A stretch of DNA of 64,000 nt, from contig VWZS01003490.1 of NCBI GenBank assembly GCA_013397075.1, positions 300,134 to 364,133 of the forward strand. The letters run 5' to 3'. Shown here piece after piece: positions 47,301 to 62,300 of this stretch. The notes beneath the pieces are model-generated. The model saw only the letters and a program-made list of their open reading frames with translations, did no database searches and had not been told where the DNA came from. How positions within the stretch are numbered: position 1 is the first letter of the stretch; each line of letters opens with the position of its first letter. Source of the DNA: Rhabdornis inornatus. Taxonomy: Eukaryota > Chordata > Aves > Passeriformes > Rhabdornithidae. The position numbers and the translations under genes were made by a program.

Positions 47301-50300
47301 TCCAGTGATCTTATATATAGACATATGTTCAATGTCTTTGGAGATTTCTGCATTCCTGCCCAGTGGTCACTGACTGACTATTTACTTCTGAATGCACAAG
47401 TAATAGCCTATCATTACAAAGTTGCTGTCAAAACCAAAACGCAATGCAACAGTTACTTTTTGGTCCGGTTGGCCTAATCATTCAACTCAGCTGATTTCCA
47501 AAATAAATTGAAATTGTTGAAAAGGTAGTTACTGTCTAATTATATAAACATGGCTTGCAACCTTGAGAATTATTTTTTTAATGTCAATAGAGGCAAGGTT
47601 TACTCCTAATAGCATTGACTTTGATCTGTACTTTGGAAATGTATACCCAGATCATAGGCATAGACTGTATTTATAGTCTTTTGTGTTCTTACATGCAGCT
47701 GCTTGGTAGTTGGAAAAATAAGTTCCAGTAATGAGTGAGTGTGTTTTGTAAACACATTGAAACCCAAGAATTTGTTTTTATTTTTTCAGGTTTCCTTTAG
47801 TAGGTAGATTGCTATGGCTGCGGATATAATGCTGTGTCCAGAAACTTGTTCTAATATTTGAGCTTTGGAGTTTTTCAGAGCGCAGTATTGGACGAAGAGT
47901 CTCCTATTTGTGAATTGGATAGAAATCAATGCAGTGATGTTTACCTGCACTTAGGGAGAGTAATATTCCCATTTCTTGCAATCTGATTTATTCCAAAATG
48001 CCCAAAGCAAGCTGGTAGAATACCACATGGGTTTTCTTTATAGTTTTTGTATGCAATTTCAGGTGGTATTATCAATGAGCCTGTTTTCTTCTTTGTAGCA
48101 TGGTGAATAATTACATGGAAGGAGTGCACTCTTTTCACACCCTACTGGTGTCCCTCCCAGGGTCCTACATAATGATGATATTGACAATTTGATTGTTCTT
48201 CCCCTGAAGACCTTATTTGCTCCTTCTTCTTGTTGTCTGTTACAGAAACTGCTTTGCTTCACAGGGAGGGGGGTCTTACACCCTCAACTTATGCGTTGGT
48301 GCTCCGTTCAAGTGGAAGTTTCTGACTACCACAGAACCTTTCTGGTGACTAAAAGAGGTTTTTCTATGACAGCCACCTCTGTTTTAATGTGAAGTTATTA
48401 ATTAGCTGAGAAAATACTGTTCTGAGTCAAACCTACTTCTTCTGGTCACCAGTGCTCCCTCCTGGGTATTTGGTGCTACCACCTTTTTCCTTTTGAGGAC
48501 CTGGTGCAGCAGCTTTGTGTTCAGTTTTAACTTGTATTCCTGTTGGATTGCATGCTTGCATTAGTGAGCTGTTACATAGGGTCTTCCATGGAAAAAGAGA
48601 GATAACTCATCTGGGAGCAACTCTGTCAGAGCTCATATAGGAGCAGCAACATGGCCGAGAGTTAGAGGGCAGTTTTCCTTCAGACCTAAGGTCATGGACC
48701 TTTAATAAGTACCTTTACTTGACTTAGGAGTTTTGAGATTGTGAGAAATTCAGTTTGCTTTCTAATACAACACTTTCTTGTGTGATGTTCATATCACCTG
48801 CATGGCCTGCATCACTTGTCCAAAAGCTGTCTTTATGCTGCAGACATATGTCCAGAAATCAATGCTTAGTGGAGTAAATAACTGGTTTGAATTATAACTG
48901 CCTTTCAAACTCCCTAAGTAGCATGCATGTAATGCTGATTTTATACCCACTCTTGCACAATGCATTCATCTGTCTGAAATGCCTGTAATTAATTCATAAG
49001 TCCATCAGTTAAAAATGTGTTCTCATTTCACATATCACCCTATCCCTGTCACATCCTCTGTCTCTGCCCCAAAAAAAGGGGAAAAAAAAATCTTTCTTGC
49101 TGAATTTGTACAGTTGCTTTTCAGATTTTTTACTTCTGTATGAAGATAATTGTCGTTTCTTTTTATAAAAGTCTTCTTTAGACACCAATCTGTCATTTTG
49201 GATAAATGCGTTTATGCTAAGATCTTGTAATGGCAGGACACCCCCAACTGTGTTGTCAGGTTTTTTGACATCTTGATTGCAGTGTGTCTGAAGATGTCTG
49301 GCACATGTCATAGCGTGTGCCACAGGTGTAGGTAGTATGCTTGCCAGTTGTTGCCCTTGGGTTAGTTGCTGTGAGTTAAATGAGAAAAGTTCTACATTTT
49401 TTGAGCAGTTTCTTTTCCATCTCCTATCTGTGTTTCTTACTGTACTTCGATGTGTATGTCAGAGAGTAAAAATTCTCTAGCTAAAAGCGATGGTGTAGTT
49501 GCCATATGCTCTACAGTGTAGTAAAACATTCTTGCATTTTAATTTTGCCCCTTACTGTGGTCTGCTGCTGTCTGGTATAAAAATCTATTTTTCAAAATCA
49601 TTTACTTTAGTACTCTCCATTTACTAAATAAAAATATTGTTCTGAATTTATGATGCATGAAATTATTAATGTATTTATTTTAAACTGTTGGTCCAGCTAA
49701 GAATTGAATGAAATATATTTTGAATACTGTGCTCTCACAGCATTTAATTTTGCAAACATAGAGTTTACCGTATAGTTTGTGTTTCAGAGTATATATAGAT
49801 GTAGTTGGTGTATGCAGATACCCTCTTTGACAAAAAATTCCCTTCCCAGAGAAACAGAGGACCAGCTGCAGCCATGACAAGAATTAGGTCTCTGTTTCTC
49901 TTAGTGGTATAAATTTCAGAACAGTTGTTTTAATGGCATTATTTTAGTATGTGCAATTTCTTTTTATTGACAATGACATGAAAATATAAGCTGTTGACAG
50001 AATAAAATTACTTCAAAATCAGGGAATAAAAAAGTTTGTTTTCTGTATATAATGGCATACATTCAACAGACAACTTGGCTGTAATTGTAATATATAGATG
50101 CCATTAAAGGAACAGTAAGTGGTGTGGAAATTTTACCTTCTAGAGTATCAGGTGTTTAAATTCATAGGCTAGTATTATACTAAACTGGTTTTATTGTTTA
50201 GTGTTAATGGTGTTCAAAGAGATGTCAGAGGTGGAGTTATGATACAGTAATCTAAGAGTATACAAACATGAGGATTTAATGAACTTAAGTTCAAAAGGAG

Positions 50301-53300
50301 CTCTTAGGGGTATTTTGAAGAGCCAGACTTCAGAATTTTTTTGAATGTTAAGGAAAAGCAGCATTTTAAGCAAAGTGTTTAAAAAAAGTTATTTTATTTT
50401 CATCAGCATATTTTCCAGTCAAAGGGGCAGATGGTTGACTTAAGGCCAAATTGGTCAGAGGTTCAGTGATAATACTTGGAACCAAACATGTTCTACAGAG
50501 GTTCTATATCCTTCCCCTGCTGTCCTTTCAGGCCTGAAGTAGTCACACTGTCTGTACAATTGGAGTACTTTTAGAGGAAACTTAAAGATTACCTCCTGAG
50601 GCTTTTATTAAGTGACTTAGGTTGCTTTCTGTTCCACCACCAGCAATTCCCAATAATTCTTTCAGAATGGCTGGGTTGAGCGACTTTAAATTGATCTTTG
50701 GTATAGCCACTAATGGCTGGAATTAATGGATATTCATTGAATGGATGGATACCAGGTAGCAGCTTTGTATCTGCATATCTATGCATTTTGAAGTTAGGAG
50801 AATAATACTTTAAAAAATTTAATTAGTTGGAACAAAACAATTTTTTAAGCACAGCAAAAGAAGGCAGGTAGTAGTAAGTTGAATCTTTGTTGTACTCAGC
50901 ATTTTTAAGGATCCTAAAATGATATGTTTAATTTATATTTGTTATTTATTTAGGCTTTGGAGTATACTGAAATTGGCTCTTTCCACAAGTCAGTCAAGAA
51001 CAATTCAAAGTATCTGCTCTGAAACCTAACTTCAGGGCTGAAATGGTTTTGTATTGCAGCTTTGATTCAGCAGCTTTATTTGGCAGTGTACACCAAATCA
51101 GCAGCAGTCTTACCGGCTGGATTTCCCTTTTTCAGCTTTGTGGTGGACCAGATTGTTTTGGTGTTTTTGTTGGCAATGATTAATGGTAATCTAGTCTGTT
51201 TTCTCCAGCTAAAAGACCACCCTTTTTGCTGGTTGTAATAGTGTCGTGTTGAGCTTTTGCTAAATGCCAGTTAGGTGAAAGAGCAAATGCCTTATCTGTC
51301 AGAGATCTTAAACACTTTAGAGCTGTCACTATGATTTATATACAAATCGGGGCAAAAAAATTGGGTTAAAAATATGTACTTTTTTTCCCCGCCCACTTTG
51401 GAAAAGGATATATATTTGTATTGTTTTAGAAACAATTAATATTAACAATTGTTAATGCCAGCACATGTGAAAAGGATGGAAATAATTGCAGCACATTTGT
51501 GTTATTTTCTATGAGGAAGGATAAAATACAATCAGATATGAATGACTGAGTATAATAAAACAGCTATTTCAGAATGAAGGTAAAACAGTTTGGGGAAGTC
51601 ATCATTCTAATTTTGGTAGACTGATGGCACTTAGGCTAGAAAAGCAAATATAATTACTTTCAATTGGTGAAGAAGTATCAGTGTTTGAAATAAACTGATT
51701 TCATTTTGCGGTGTGGATTGAGGACAGTATTACTGCATCTGTAGTATTAAAATACTTTCGTAAGTACTTATAAGAAAATGTTAATATGTTAGAAGTGTGA
51801 AGGAATTCCTAAAAGGTTAATGATTCATCAGCTCTATGATATCAGTGGGCCATGTGTTTGTACATTAGTGTTATTGCTGAAAAGGAGGTTTGCTGGCATC
51901 TATTCAAAATTGTGTTATTAGAATTAAAAAACTACTTTGTGGAATGTCGCTTAAAGCTGATACCACATTATAAGGAAGATGGAGTGACCTTATGGATGAG
52001 CTATATGATCTTGTGTATCCCTAATGAAATTTAGTGAATACGCTTCGGCACATTACTTGTCCTTTCATTCTAGGACACTTTTTATTATGAAAAGAAACAT
52101 TCTGCCATCTTATTTTAATCCTTATTGATGAGGCTCATTCTGTAATGGAAGATTATGTTTCTTAAGCAGCTCCTGCAGTGTTGCTTATTTCCTGAATGCA
52201 GTTTTTCAGTGTATTATTCAGATCTCTGTTTCTGTCGCAAGGGGAGTTGGAGCACTGTTGCTATTTTATGACAGCCTCGAGTAATGAGACAAAGTAAAAA
52301 ATCATGTTGTTATTTAATTGCAGAATTGAGTAATTTTACTGCTCTGAAAGCACAAATTTTGACTTGATTGCTGCATTTGATAAATAGCTGAACTTAATTT
52401 TTTAGTAAAGTCTTTACTGTGTTTTAAGTGTTGACAAATATTTTTTTCTCTTATTGAATAGCAGCTAAATGTTCAAAATGTGGGATATGAAAAAAAACGC
52501 TTTTGTAGTGATTAGCTTTAGTATTTTTGTTTTTGTCATTTGCAGTAGTACTAATACAACTCTTGCTCTTGTCAAAATTGAAATTACAATTCACTTTAAA
52601 GACACTGTTTTCCTAAATTTGTAATTAAGCATGCATAGGTGCCTTAGCAATCATAAAGAATACCCTAGTTGTACTGAAGAGGAATGGAGAAAGCTGAATG
52701 ATTGAGCCTAGCCATAATTTAAAACCAGGTACAAATGAGAATGCTTAAAAATATATGTATATATACATTTCATCAGTCACCCGTGTGGTGTCTCAGAATT
52801 GTTGGTTTGTGCTCCACAAGCTATGCTTTGAAGTTGCACAGGGGTTCTTAAGGTCAGTCCTACGACTCATAAAGTAGGTAAATAGTGGTTTTTATTTTGT
52901 GTGTATATTCTTTTGTAGTTGATTTGCATGCTTAATGCAAAGTGGAAAAGTGGAGTGCGTATTTGTTGACTGGATTCTACTGACATAATGAACCTCTTGA
53001 AGAAAACCCAAACACTCTCCCCTTCCCTCCAAGAAATGTTCATTTTTCAGAGAGAAGAGCTTGAAATATAATTCTTTACTCAAAAAATGCACTGAGTTTT
53101 TTTAATCTTTGGTTGCTTTAAGTCTTGTTTTCTTACTTTCCTGCCTAATGGATAGTCTGAAAGTACACCAAGTGTGGCTAGAAGAATAAAGTAAAACAGT
53201 CTTTTGCTTGTTTTTCAGTTGTAATCTAATACAATCACATAAAACTTTTTAGAATGAAACTTGCTTTGAAATGTAAATTTTACACTAACTATAATCCTTT

Positions 53301-56300
53301 CAAAAATGTTGTAAATTTTCTTGAATGTCTCAGTATTTCTCTCAAATTGTTCCTCTGAATTTGTATGTGTGTATGTTTGCTTCTGAAGTCATAACTGGCA
53401 AGTTGCTACTTCTACAATTGTCTTTTCTTGTATTGATCTTCCATTTGTCCTGTGTGTAGGTTGCTATGGTGTTGATGGAGAGAGTGACTCTATCATGAGT
53501 TCAGCTTCAGAAAATTCCACAGAGCCTTGGTTTTGTGATGCATGCAAATGTGGTGTCACACCTAGCTGTGAATTGTGTCCCAACCAGGATGGGATCTTCA
53601 AGGAGACTGATGCAGGCAGGTAAGACTGAATAAGTGATGTTTTGGATTTGATGTCACCTTACCTTTAAAAGATCGGGTTTTTTCCTATACCTTCTAGAGC
53701 CTCTGCTCAAGTCTATTAACCTGAATTAGGATGTAAGTGGGAGGAAAACTGCATGTTTTTATTTTAGTAGAGAAAAGGACTGGGTCAGTAATGCTGGGTA
53801 ATAGGAAAAAGCAGCATAACAAATTTGTGTTGCAGGTGTGCAGAAGGTATTCAGACAGACTTGTTTGAATTCGTCATGATTATTTAGAATTATGAAGATT
53901 ATATTCTTGGTTTTTGAGAATATTCTTTGCTTCTTTTTAGGATTGAATTCAGGTCTAATTTGAGAATAAGCAGATTAATTCTCACGATGTCTTCAATTCC
54001 TGTCACATTTGGAAAATAAATTAAGATGTATATATTAATGATAACTAATTATTCGTACTAAAGGCAAAAGCTGCATTATCAGTGGTGTCTGATTTATGCT
54101 TAATGTTACGAGGTTTTGCTGCATGGTTTCATGCTTTTGTTTGGTTCTTTTTTTTTTTTTTTAATTTCATAGACCATGAAAACTAAGGTTTTTCCCATAC
54201 ACTTCATGGTTGTATAAATTGCAGGTGTGTGGTAATAAGCAAGGTTTTCAGGGGCTGGGCTTTTCATAAGCTTTTTAAAAAACAGTTACACAAGTGCATC
54301 AAATTTTGTAGTGAATAATTTCGAATCTTGAATGTAGTAGTGCTTTTTTAATACTCCTAGGGTTCAGATCCTTGTTTCTGGTCTGTAGTAGGTTGAAGAG
54401 TGTACGTGCATCTTCCTTATAAAGCTTTGACATAACTTAGCAAATTGTGCTTTTTCAGTTGTTTTCTGTTGTAATAATACTGCTTCTATATGCAAGAAAA
54501 ATACTTTTAAAGACTAGAAGTCAGTCGTATAACAGGAAATGCGAGACTTGATAATCACCTGCCAAGTTTTATTTCAACCTTTTTACTCCTGTGTTCTGCA
54601 GACAATTTAAGCCCTATATATATCTGACTTCTCATATTGTCTTAGTAGGAACTATAGTCAACATTTTAATAATTGCTTAAATTTTTTTTTGTGAAATGGT
54701 GGTATGCTTTTGATTGACCTGAAAGTATTTTCTTTGTTACATTGATTGTGTGCAGAAGGCATGCCTGCCTCGGTGACAATGGGCATTATCACAATAATTT
54801 ATTATTGTTATTGTATGTTTATTTGCTAGGTAATGTCATATTGCTATCCTGGATAAATTTATTCTCCCAGATGAAGAGATTATTCAGAATGTACTGGAAG
54901 AGTACTGGAAAAGAAATACCAATTGCTATTTACTAATTCACATCATTAATATGTTAAAATTCCTATGCACTCTTTTTATTATTTATGTATAAACTTGAAT
55001 TCTCATGGGTAGGGGGGCACTATAGGTAGAGGTAGGGTCTTGGGGCAGTGTCCATTATGTTTCCATTGTACTTAGTTAACTGTAATCCAGTTCAATGCTT
55101 TTCTTGATGTGTTAGCAGGAAGAGACTGCTGAGTAGCAGAATCCTTTAACTCACCATTGCTCTTCATCCTCTTTCCACCTTTTAAAAATAAATTCCTCAT
55201 ATGCATCAGTGTTGAAAATTACACAAACCAAACCTAGTCAGTTTCTCTTCATAATCAAATTGGAATAATTTCTCTCTTTTTACATGAAAGGTGAATCATT
55301 AGAATAATGAGGTGTTTAATTTCTCAGCAGAAACCTTTTCACATTAATATCTCAGTTTCACAAGTATAAATGTGAATTTATGAAATTTCACTTCTCAAAA
55401 TGCTATTATCCAAAAATACAAATTCTGTCCTTGTTTCAGTATGGAGTTTTTCTTCCTTCCTAATCAACATCTGTCATCATTGCTCCAAGCTAAATGGATG
55501 GTAAAGTAACAAGGAAGATTATTCTTCTTTGATTACCCAATTTGTCTTAATTACAAGCTTCTAAAACATGTGCAGCTAAATAAATGAGCAGGAAAATATT
55601 TAGAACTGGTATTAAAAGCAGCTGAAGCTGCTTCAGCTGTGAACTTGACTGACTTGTGTATGTTTTTTAATAAAGATTCAGGTCCGAGTTCACATATAGG
55701 TGGTTAAAGAAATGAGGCACTTGTGTGCCAATCACACAGAAATGGCAGTTTAAATCTGTAGTACTGCAATACTTGGGTGACATGTACTAAAACATTTTGA
55801 GAAGGTCAGTATGAAGCAAGCAGCCAGCTGTTGGGTTTATCATAGATAAACTCCTACAGAGTGCAGCAGCATTAAATACACCAGTGGAGCATGAAAAAAC
55901 TGTGCAAATTAAATTGAGAAAGCAGCTGCTTGTAGAAGATGTGTATCTTTATATTGAACTTCAGAGAGTATGTTTAGTAGGCTGTATTAAAACTTACTAT
56001 CAAAGATCTTCAACCAGAACCTTGTGATTTTTTGTTAAGAATAATAATTGTGGAGATACGGAGCTTCTGTTTATAAAGATTTGTACTGTATTACACACCT
56101 TAAATTAAAGGAAGAGTATAGAAAAGAAGCCCTACAGAAATCAGATTTTTTAAAATTTAAGAACAAGAAGTCTGTTTATCTCAACATTACAGGTCTCATT
56201 CTGTATGTTGTATTTTGCTTTTAGATTTTTTTAATTTACTTTTGAAAACAAGTACAAAATGCTCATGTCAATGAGGTGTTTACTAAAATGTTTACCAAAA

Positions 56301-59300
56301 TATACATACGTATGCTTTTTTTAATAGAGGAACATTTCATAAAAGTATGGTAATGATTTAGGCCAAGCTATTGCCACTCCTGGATACAGTGTGGAAGAGC
56401 AAAGGTGGTACCCGGTGCTCCATTGCTCCCCTGCAGGGATATGTTGTTCGTCCACTGGTTTTGCGGGGAGTCAGACAGAAGATGTGCTTCTCATATACTA
56501 ATGAGAAGAATCTTATTTTTGTATGTAGCATCGTATTAGGTTAGAGGGTTGTGCTGGCATGCTGGAGTGTTTATGCTGTAATTAAAGGAGTGATGAGGTT
56601 TACTCCCTTTCTGAGCAGCAAGAAGTTTGGCAGAACACTTGAGTGTCTCAGCTTGTTCTCTGGCAGCTAGCAGGCTGTCATATTTGTATTATATTGTTTA
56701 AAGACAAAGTTGTAACTTATCTTTAAATTTTCTCTGCATCTTCCTATAGTTACGGTGCAGTGACCAAATAATTTTGTGGATGTGAAGAACACTAGTAAAA
56801 TTTGTGGAAGCTAAACAATGCAGTTCTTGCATATAAATGTGTATTTGGGATATACGTTATTCTCATTGTTTTAAGTTCATGTGCTTTAAAGGGAATTTAC
56901 TACTTAGCATTCTAAACCTGGGTGATTTAACCATAGGATAAATACTTGTTTTTAAATACACGAGTCATAAGTCTTGTCAGATATTACACAATGGATCAGT
57001 CAATGTTGTGACTTGTTAGATTTACTGGGAAAATTTCTTATAGAATGAAGTGATTTAATTGCTTTTAAGTAGTTTCTTACTGTTACTGGGATTTTTCTGT
57101 TACCCAGTTAATATCTTGGACTGTTTTGGGGGAAAATGGTAAGTAAATAGGCTGTCTACCAGTTTTGTGCATTGAAAGATCATTGTTTTCTTTTGTGAAG
57201 ACTGAAATTCAGATGTATTTTTGAACTTGTTACTGAACCTTTCATATTTTGCTTTTTTGGAATTTCTGTTGGGATATATGATTCGTAAATAACATGAAAC
57301 TTAATAACTCTGAATGTGATAAACTCCAGTGTTGTAGGTCTAAGGACCATTGATGAGAAGTGTGCTACTTTGGGAAACCAGGGCTACGTGGAGCTTTTGA
57401 GTAGTATAACCATAGACTTCAGTGTTTCTCTCATCTGTAAGCAGCTAGTTAATAACAGTAGCTGTTTTAAGTGCACTTGAACCCAAGATGTTATTGCTCT
57501 GGTATAACTGAATTTTCTATATTGATGTACCAAGGAAAGAGGAGGGAGAAGAGATAGGCTAAACAGTGGTAGAAGACTGGAAAAAAGCACATCAGCATGG
57601 GTGCAGATTTAAGCAGGTGGTAACAAGTCTGTACTGAATCTGTGGTAAAAGAGACAAGGGAAGAAGTGTTTCTCAGATCATCATGAGTCTTCTTGAATAC
57701 AGGGAGTAGATTCTATTATTTGATTAGAACAGAAGAGGGTTTTAGTCTTCACTAGTGATACATTTACTGTTAAACAATAATGATTGGGAAGATTGTAAAG
57801 TGCTGAATTAACACACTTGCTGAGGCTCAAACAGGATATTTCAGCTCAGTTATGTCTCAAGTCTCTAGTTGTATATCACGTGGACTTTATAGATTCAAAG
57901 CATTAGCTATAATCTCTGCAACTGAAAGGCCGTTTTCGTGAATATCTTAAAACAGCAAAAAAATAGCAGTCTCGACCCTCTGTCTATCAGAGTTTTCTCC
58001 CACCTGGTAACTTAGCAAGGAGTAGCAAATACTTCCTGAATTTTGATAAAACAGTAAGGTTATTTGCAGTAGTTTGTCTCAGTTAATTTGAGTCATGCAT
58101 GCTGTACAGAACAGATTTTGAGTTTGTCACTAACTGATGGTTTGTTACAGTGAGAGCTGCATCTTTTAGAAAGTGTTCATTACAAGAAAAATGGAAGAAG
58201 AGGAAATTTTGTCCTCTGCTGCAAGGCTGTTTTTAGGTAGCTGAGAGTTTCAGGAGGTTAGCAAGAAGCCTGTCAAGAGCAGTTTTGAGGTTGAAGCCTT
58301 TACCATTCTGTGGCATTTGGTTACTATACACTAAGGTCCAGATTCATTTTCTGCCCCTCAGGGCTGAAGATTGAGACCTCTTACTCTCTGGATTTTTATG
58401 GCCAGTGAAGAAAGGAACAACAAAGTTCCTAATCTGAGTTTCAAATAGGCCTTTCTGTTATACTACCCAGATGTGTTTATTCCTGAATGCAAGTCCTCTC
58501 TATGTTGCTTAAAACTAGTTAGCTCTGGTGATACTAACAGGTGTAACTGACAGTGCAAAGTCTGACTGATGCTTTGTTTTAAGTGCTTCATAGCTACATG
58601 CTCAGAGCTTAGTGTTAATGTACCTGTATAATTTTATTCCTTTCCTTCCTACCCCCTACCACATCATGGAACTGTATGTCTACCTTAGCTTCATAAGTAA
58701 TATCAAAAATCTTCATATACCTTTCATGTTCCTTGGAAAGTGTGTGAAGCCCTCGTGAGAGCCATCAGAACAGAAAGGTGGTGGTAGCCCAGCCCTTGAT
58801 CCAGACAGGCAGAGCAATCCCAGTGGCTTTGAAAGGCCTTACTCTATGGCTCAGTGTCTGAGCTCCTGAATTCCAGATAGGCACTCCATCCCTGCTTTTA
58901 ATGTACTTCCCTTCAAGTGTTTCAGCTAGCATCAGCAACATTTACAAGGGACTTTGAAACCTGAAAATGGTGAGTGTAATATGGGATCAAAATATTGATA
59001 ACAGTAACCTAATTTGTCTGCTGTTTTAGGTGGGTCCACATTGTTTGTGCCCTCTATGTTCCAGGAGTGGCATTTGGAGATATTGACAAGCTGCGGCCAG
59101 TAACACTAACAGAAATGAATTATTCCAAGTACGGTGCAAAGGTAAGTTTAGAAGAGTAGTGGCAACAAGTGGCTCTGTTTTTTTACATGTGGTAGAATAA
59201 AATTCATCTTGCCATCTTTATTTTTCTTTTTTATAGCAATTTTGTAGTGATGTTCGGGACTAAAAATTAGATTAAGTTTGTTAATGGTTGTTATACCTAC

Positions 59301-62300
59301 AACCTACCTGCTCTTCCCTCCATCTTTCTGTCTGTTCCCTTACCACTGTTATCCACAATTTCCGTCACTGTTTCTGCCCAAATTCCCTGATTTTTTTACC
59401 GAGCTGCTAATTTCTTTTGCAGTCAATGGCAGATTGACGAAATGTGAATGGAAAGCGAGGAGGATTTAGGAGATGAGAAATGGGAGATTAAGTTGATTAA
59501 GAAAAGGAGGGGCAGATGTACATTGAGTAAGAATTACTTTGGAGTTTGTATGTAAGCTGGTATGCATACAGCAGGCTGTTCCAAAGCAGTGTTTACAGAA
59601 AATCCACAGCAACATAGGACCCTCAACTTGAACTGATAAATGGTTCTAAAGTTAAAATTGTTTTACGTGTAAATGTTTTCAGTCCGGATCAAAAGTAATC
59701 TTGAACAAACCATACTGAAAACCATTGCAGTGGGCAGAGGACAGCACTCATTAGCACTCATTTGCTAAATTCTTGTTTGTATGGCTAATGGAGACAGTTT
59801 GGAGAAGCCACGTCTATCAGGCTAATGTGGGGGAAGGTGGTTGATTCTAAGTCTGCAGCTCTAAAGCTTCATTTCTGACAAGTCACTTTTGTTTTCTTGA
59901 ATGTCAATTTGTTAAATTGAATACTAAATGAAAATATGTAGTGCAGTTTTAAAAATGCGTACAATATATAAAACAGATTAAAACACTTTGGATTGCCCAC
60001 GTACAGCATACCTGTATCAGGAGCCTGGGAGTGCTGAGACATTTAGTCTTGTTTGGAAATGTTAGTGTAAAAAAAGGTTGTGGCAAGCATGTCTGACCCT
60101 GCAAACTGTTGTTGAAATAAATCATGCTCTTTTCCTTTTTAATAACATAAGTCATGTATAGGATCAGGGTAAAGAATTTGGGCATCTTTTATTGCTGTGA
60201 GTAAGGTGCAAGTGAACTGTACTGGTGAAGAAGACTAATTGCTGTTGCAAAGCTCTAAATGTTGTTTGCTGTATTAAATGTGGAAGTTACATCTTATTTT
60301 GCTACATTCCCCCCTGCAAAACCAGCTTAATATAATAGATTTTTTCATTTAATTCCTTTCTGTTAGGTGTTGCAGCTACACAGCTAAAGGGTGCCTTTCT
60401 AGTGTAGCATATGTGATGTTTTGAGATTCTTCAGTCACTGAGTTTTCCTTACCATTCTATTCTGTTTAACTTTCTGCATGGAGGTATTTTCTCTAGGTGA
60501 TAGACAGCTTTGCTCTCTATTCATCAAGTGGGAGTCTAGGAAATGCATGCCTGTATAATTTTAGATCATCTTTATGCGCTGGATAGCAGCACTGCTTAAG
60601 CAGTGCATGTTCCCATTTCCTGCTTATGTGCTTATTGCTCTAGATTGCTGCCACAGGGATTTGGCTTGAAATTGTGGTGGGACAGACTGAGGAATGGATC
60701 TGACTGAAAAACAAGTTACTTGTTTTTTTTCCAGGTCATATTAGGAGATGCCAGTTCATTGTTTTCCAAGTGGCTGTGCCTAGAATGCACATATCTGTAG
60801 CCATAGTTCCTTAATTAAGTGAATCGCAACCTTCCTTACTGATATTTATGATCTTTGAGTATTTGTTTCTGCACTGTCGTGTTTACACCTCTGTCATTGC
60901 TTTTCAAAGGATGTGTACATAATTATCTATGGTTTTCAGTCATTGAGAGGACTGCTCTTTTATTGTTGTTTGTCCTCTGAAATTGTTGAACACTTGCTGA
61001 GGAGAGGTGGTTTTTTTATACCATAGTTATACAGCTAATTGTGCATGAATTGCTTGGATGGTATTTTGTTGTGTCGAGGGAGGAGAATGCGATACGTGGA
61101 AGTTTATATAAAAATTAATCCAACATGCTGTTTAGATTATTTAAGCACTTTACCATTGTTGAAAATGACATTAATAGTGGGAGTTGAGAAAGCAGGAAGC
61201 TTTAAGTAGTGTAGCTGTTGAGAACATACTTGGTTTCTGTACCACACAGGAGTTAACGTACCGGTTTGGTTTTTATATATATTACAGAAATTATCAAATA
61301 TTAGGCAGAATGCGCCTGAAATATTTACTGTGTCATTTTCCATTCTTCTTTATAAAGGAGTGCAGCTTTTGTGAAGATCCTCGTTTTGCCAGAACTGGTG
61401 TATGCATTAGTTGTGATGCTGGGATGTGCAGAGCTTATTTCCATGTGACCTGTGCTCAGAAGGAAGGCCTCCTCTCAGAAGCAGCAGCGGAAGAGGTAGC
61501 TATGGAAAGGATAGAATAAAAGACTTCTATTGAAAGCTTATGGAGATGACCTGAAATGGTAGCTTAGCTCTTTTTGTTCACAGGTCCTGAACAAAGTTTT
61601 TTTAAGTAGGTGACAAGGCCTAGGCTGCGTAAAGGAACTGTACAGGGAGAGCCCTTCACCAATTGTCCAACTCTGAGCATCTTTTGAAACTGACTGGGAA
61701 AAAGGATGGAGAAAGTTAACACAGAAGTTGGCTTAATAGACCATCAGTTAATACAGACAGGAATTCTAACTCTATTTCCTGAACTTCACATAGGGTGACA
61801 TCCTTACCTAGCTGTTTGTGTAGTACTGTAATCTCTGTTTCATACCAAATAGGAGACCTTAGAAATTAAAGACATTTCTGAAGCCACTTTTTCATATGTG
61901 TTTTCCAATATTTACTTCAAATTGTAGTATATAGATATGACTTTCCTTGTGGTAACATTAATCTTTGGAATCAGAATGAAAAGCAAGTATTTATAACCTC
62001 CTGATAACTTCTTAATATCTTTTCTTAACACTTTTTTCCCTGTAGTATGATCTAAAGCAATTCAGATTTGAAGTTCCTACTTCCTGATTCATTTTTATGG
62101 TATAAGTTCTTTTAGGTTGTCCAATTTCATCCTGATACGTATCATTTTGATTAAGCCTGTCATGTTCATAGCTTCATAATTTAGCTTTTTGCCTTAGGAA
62201 GTACCACAGGTAACACAAAAACAAGCATTACTTGTGCTGTTGATCTTGACACTTTTGTTTATGGAAACAGTGAACCACTAAGGGATTAATGAAGGAATCA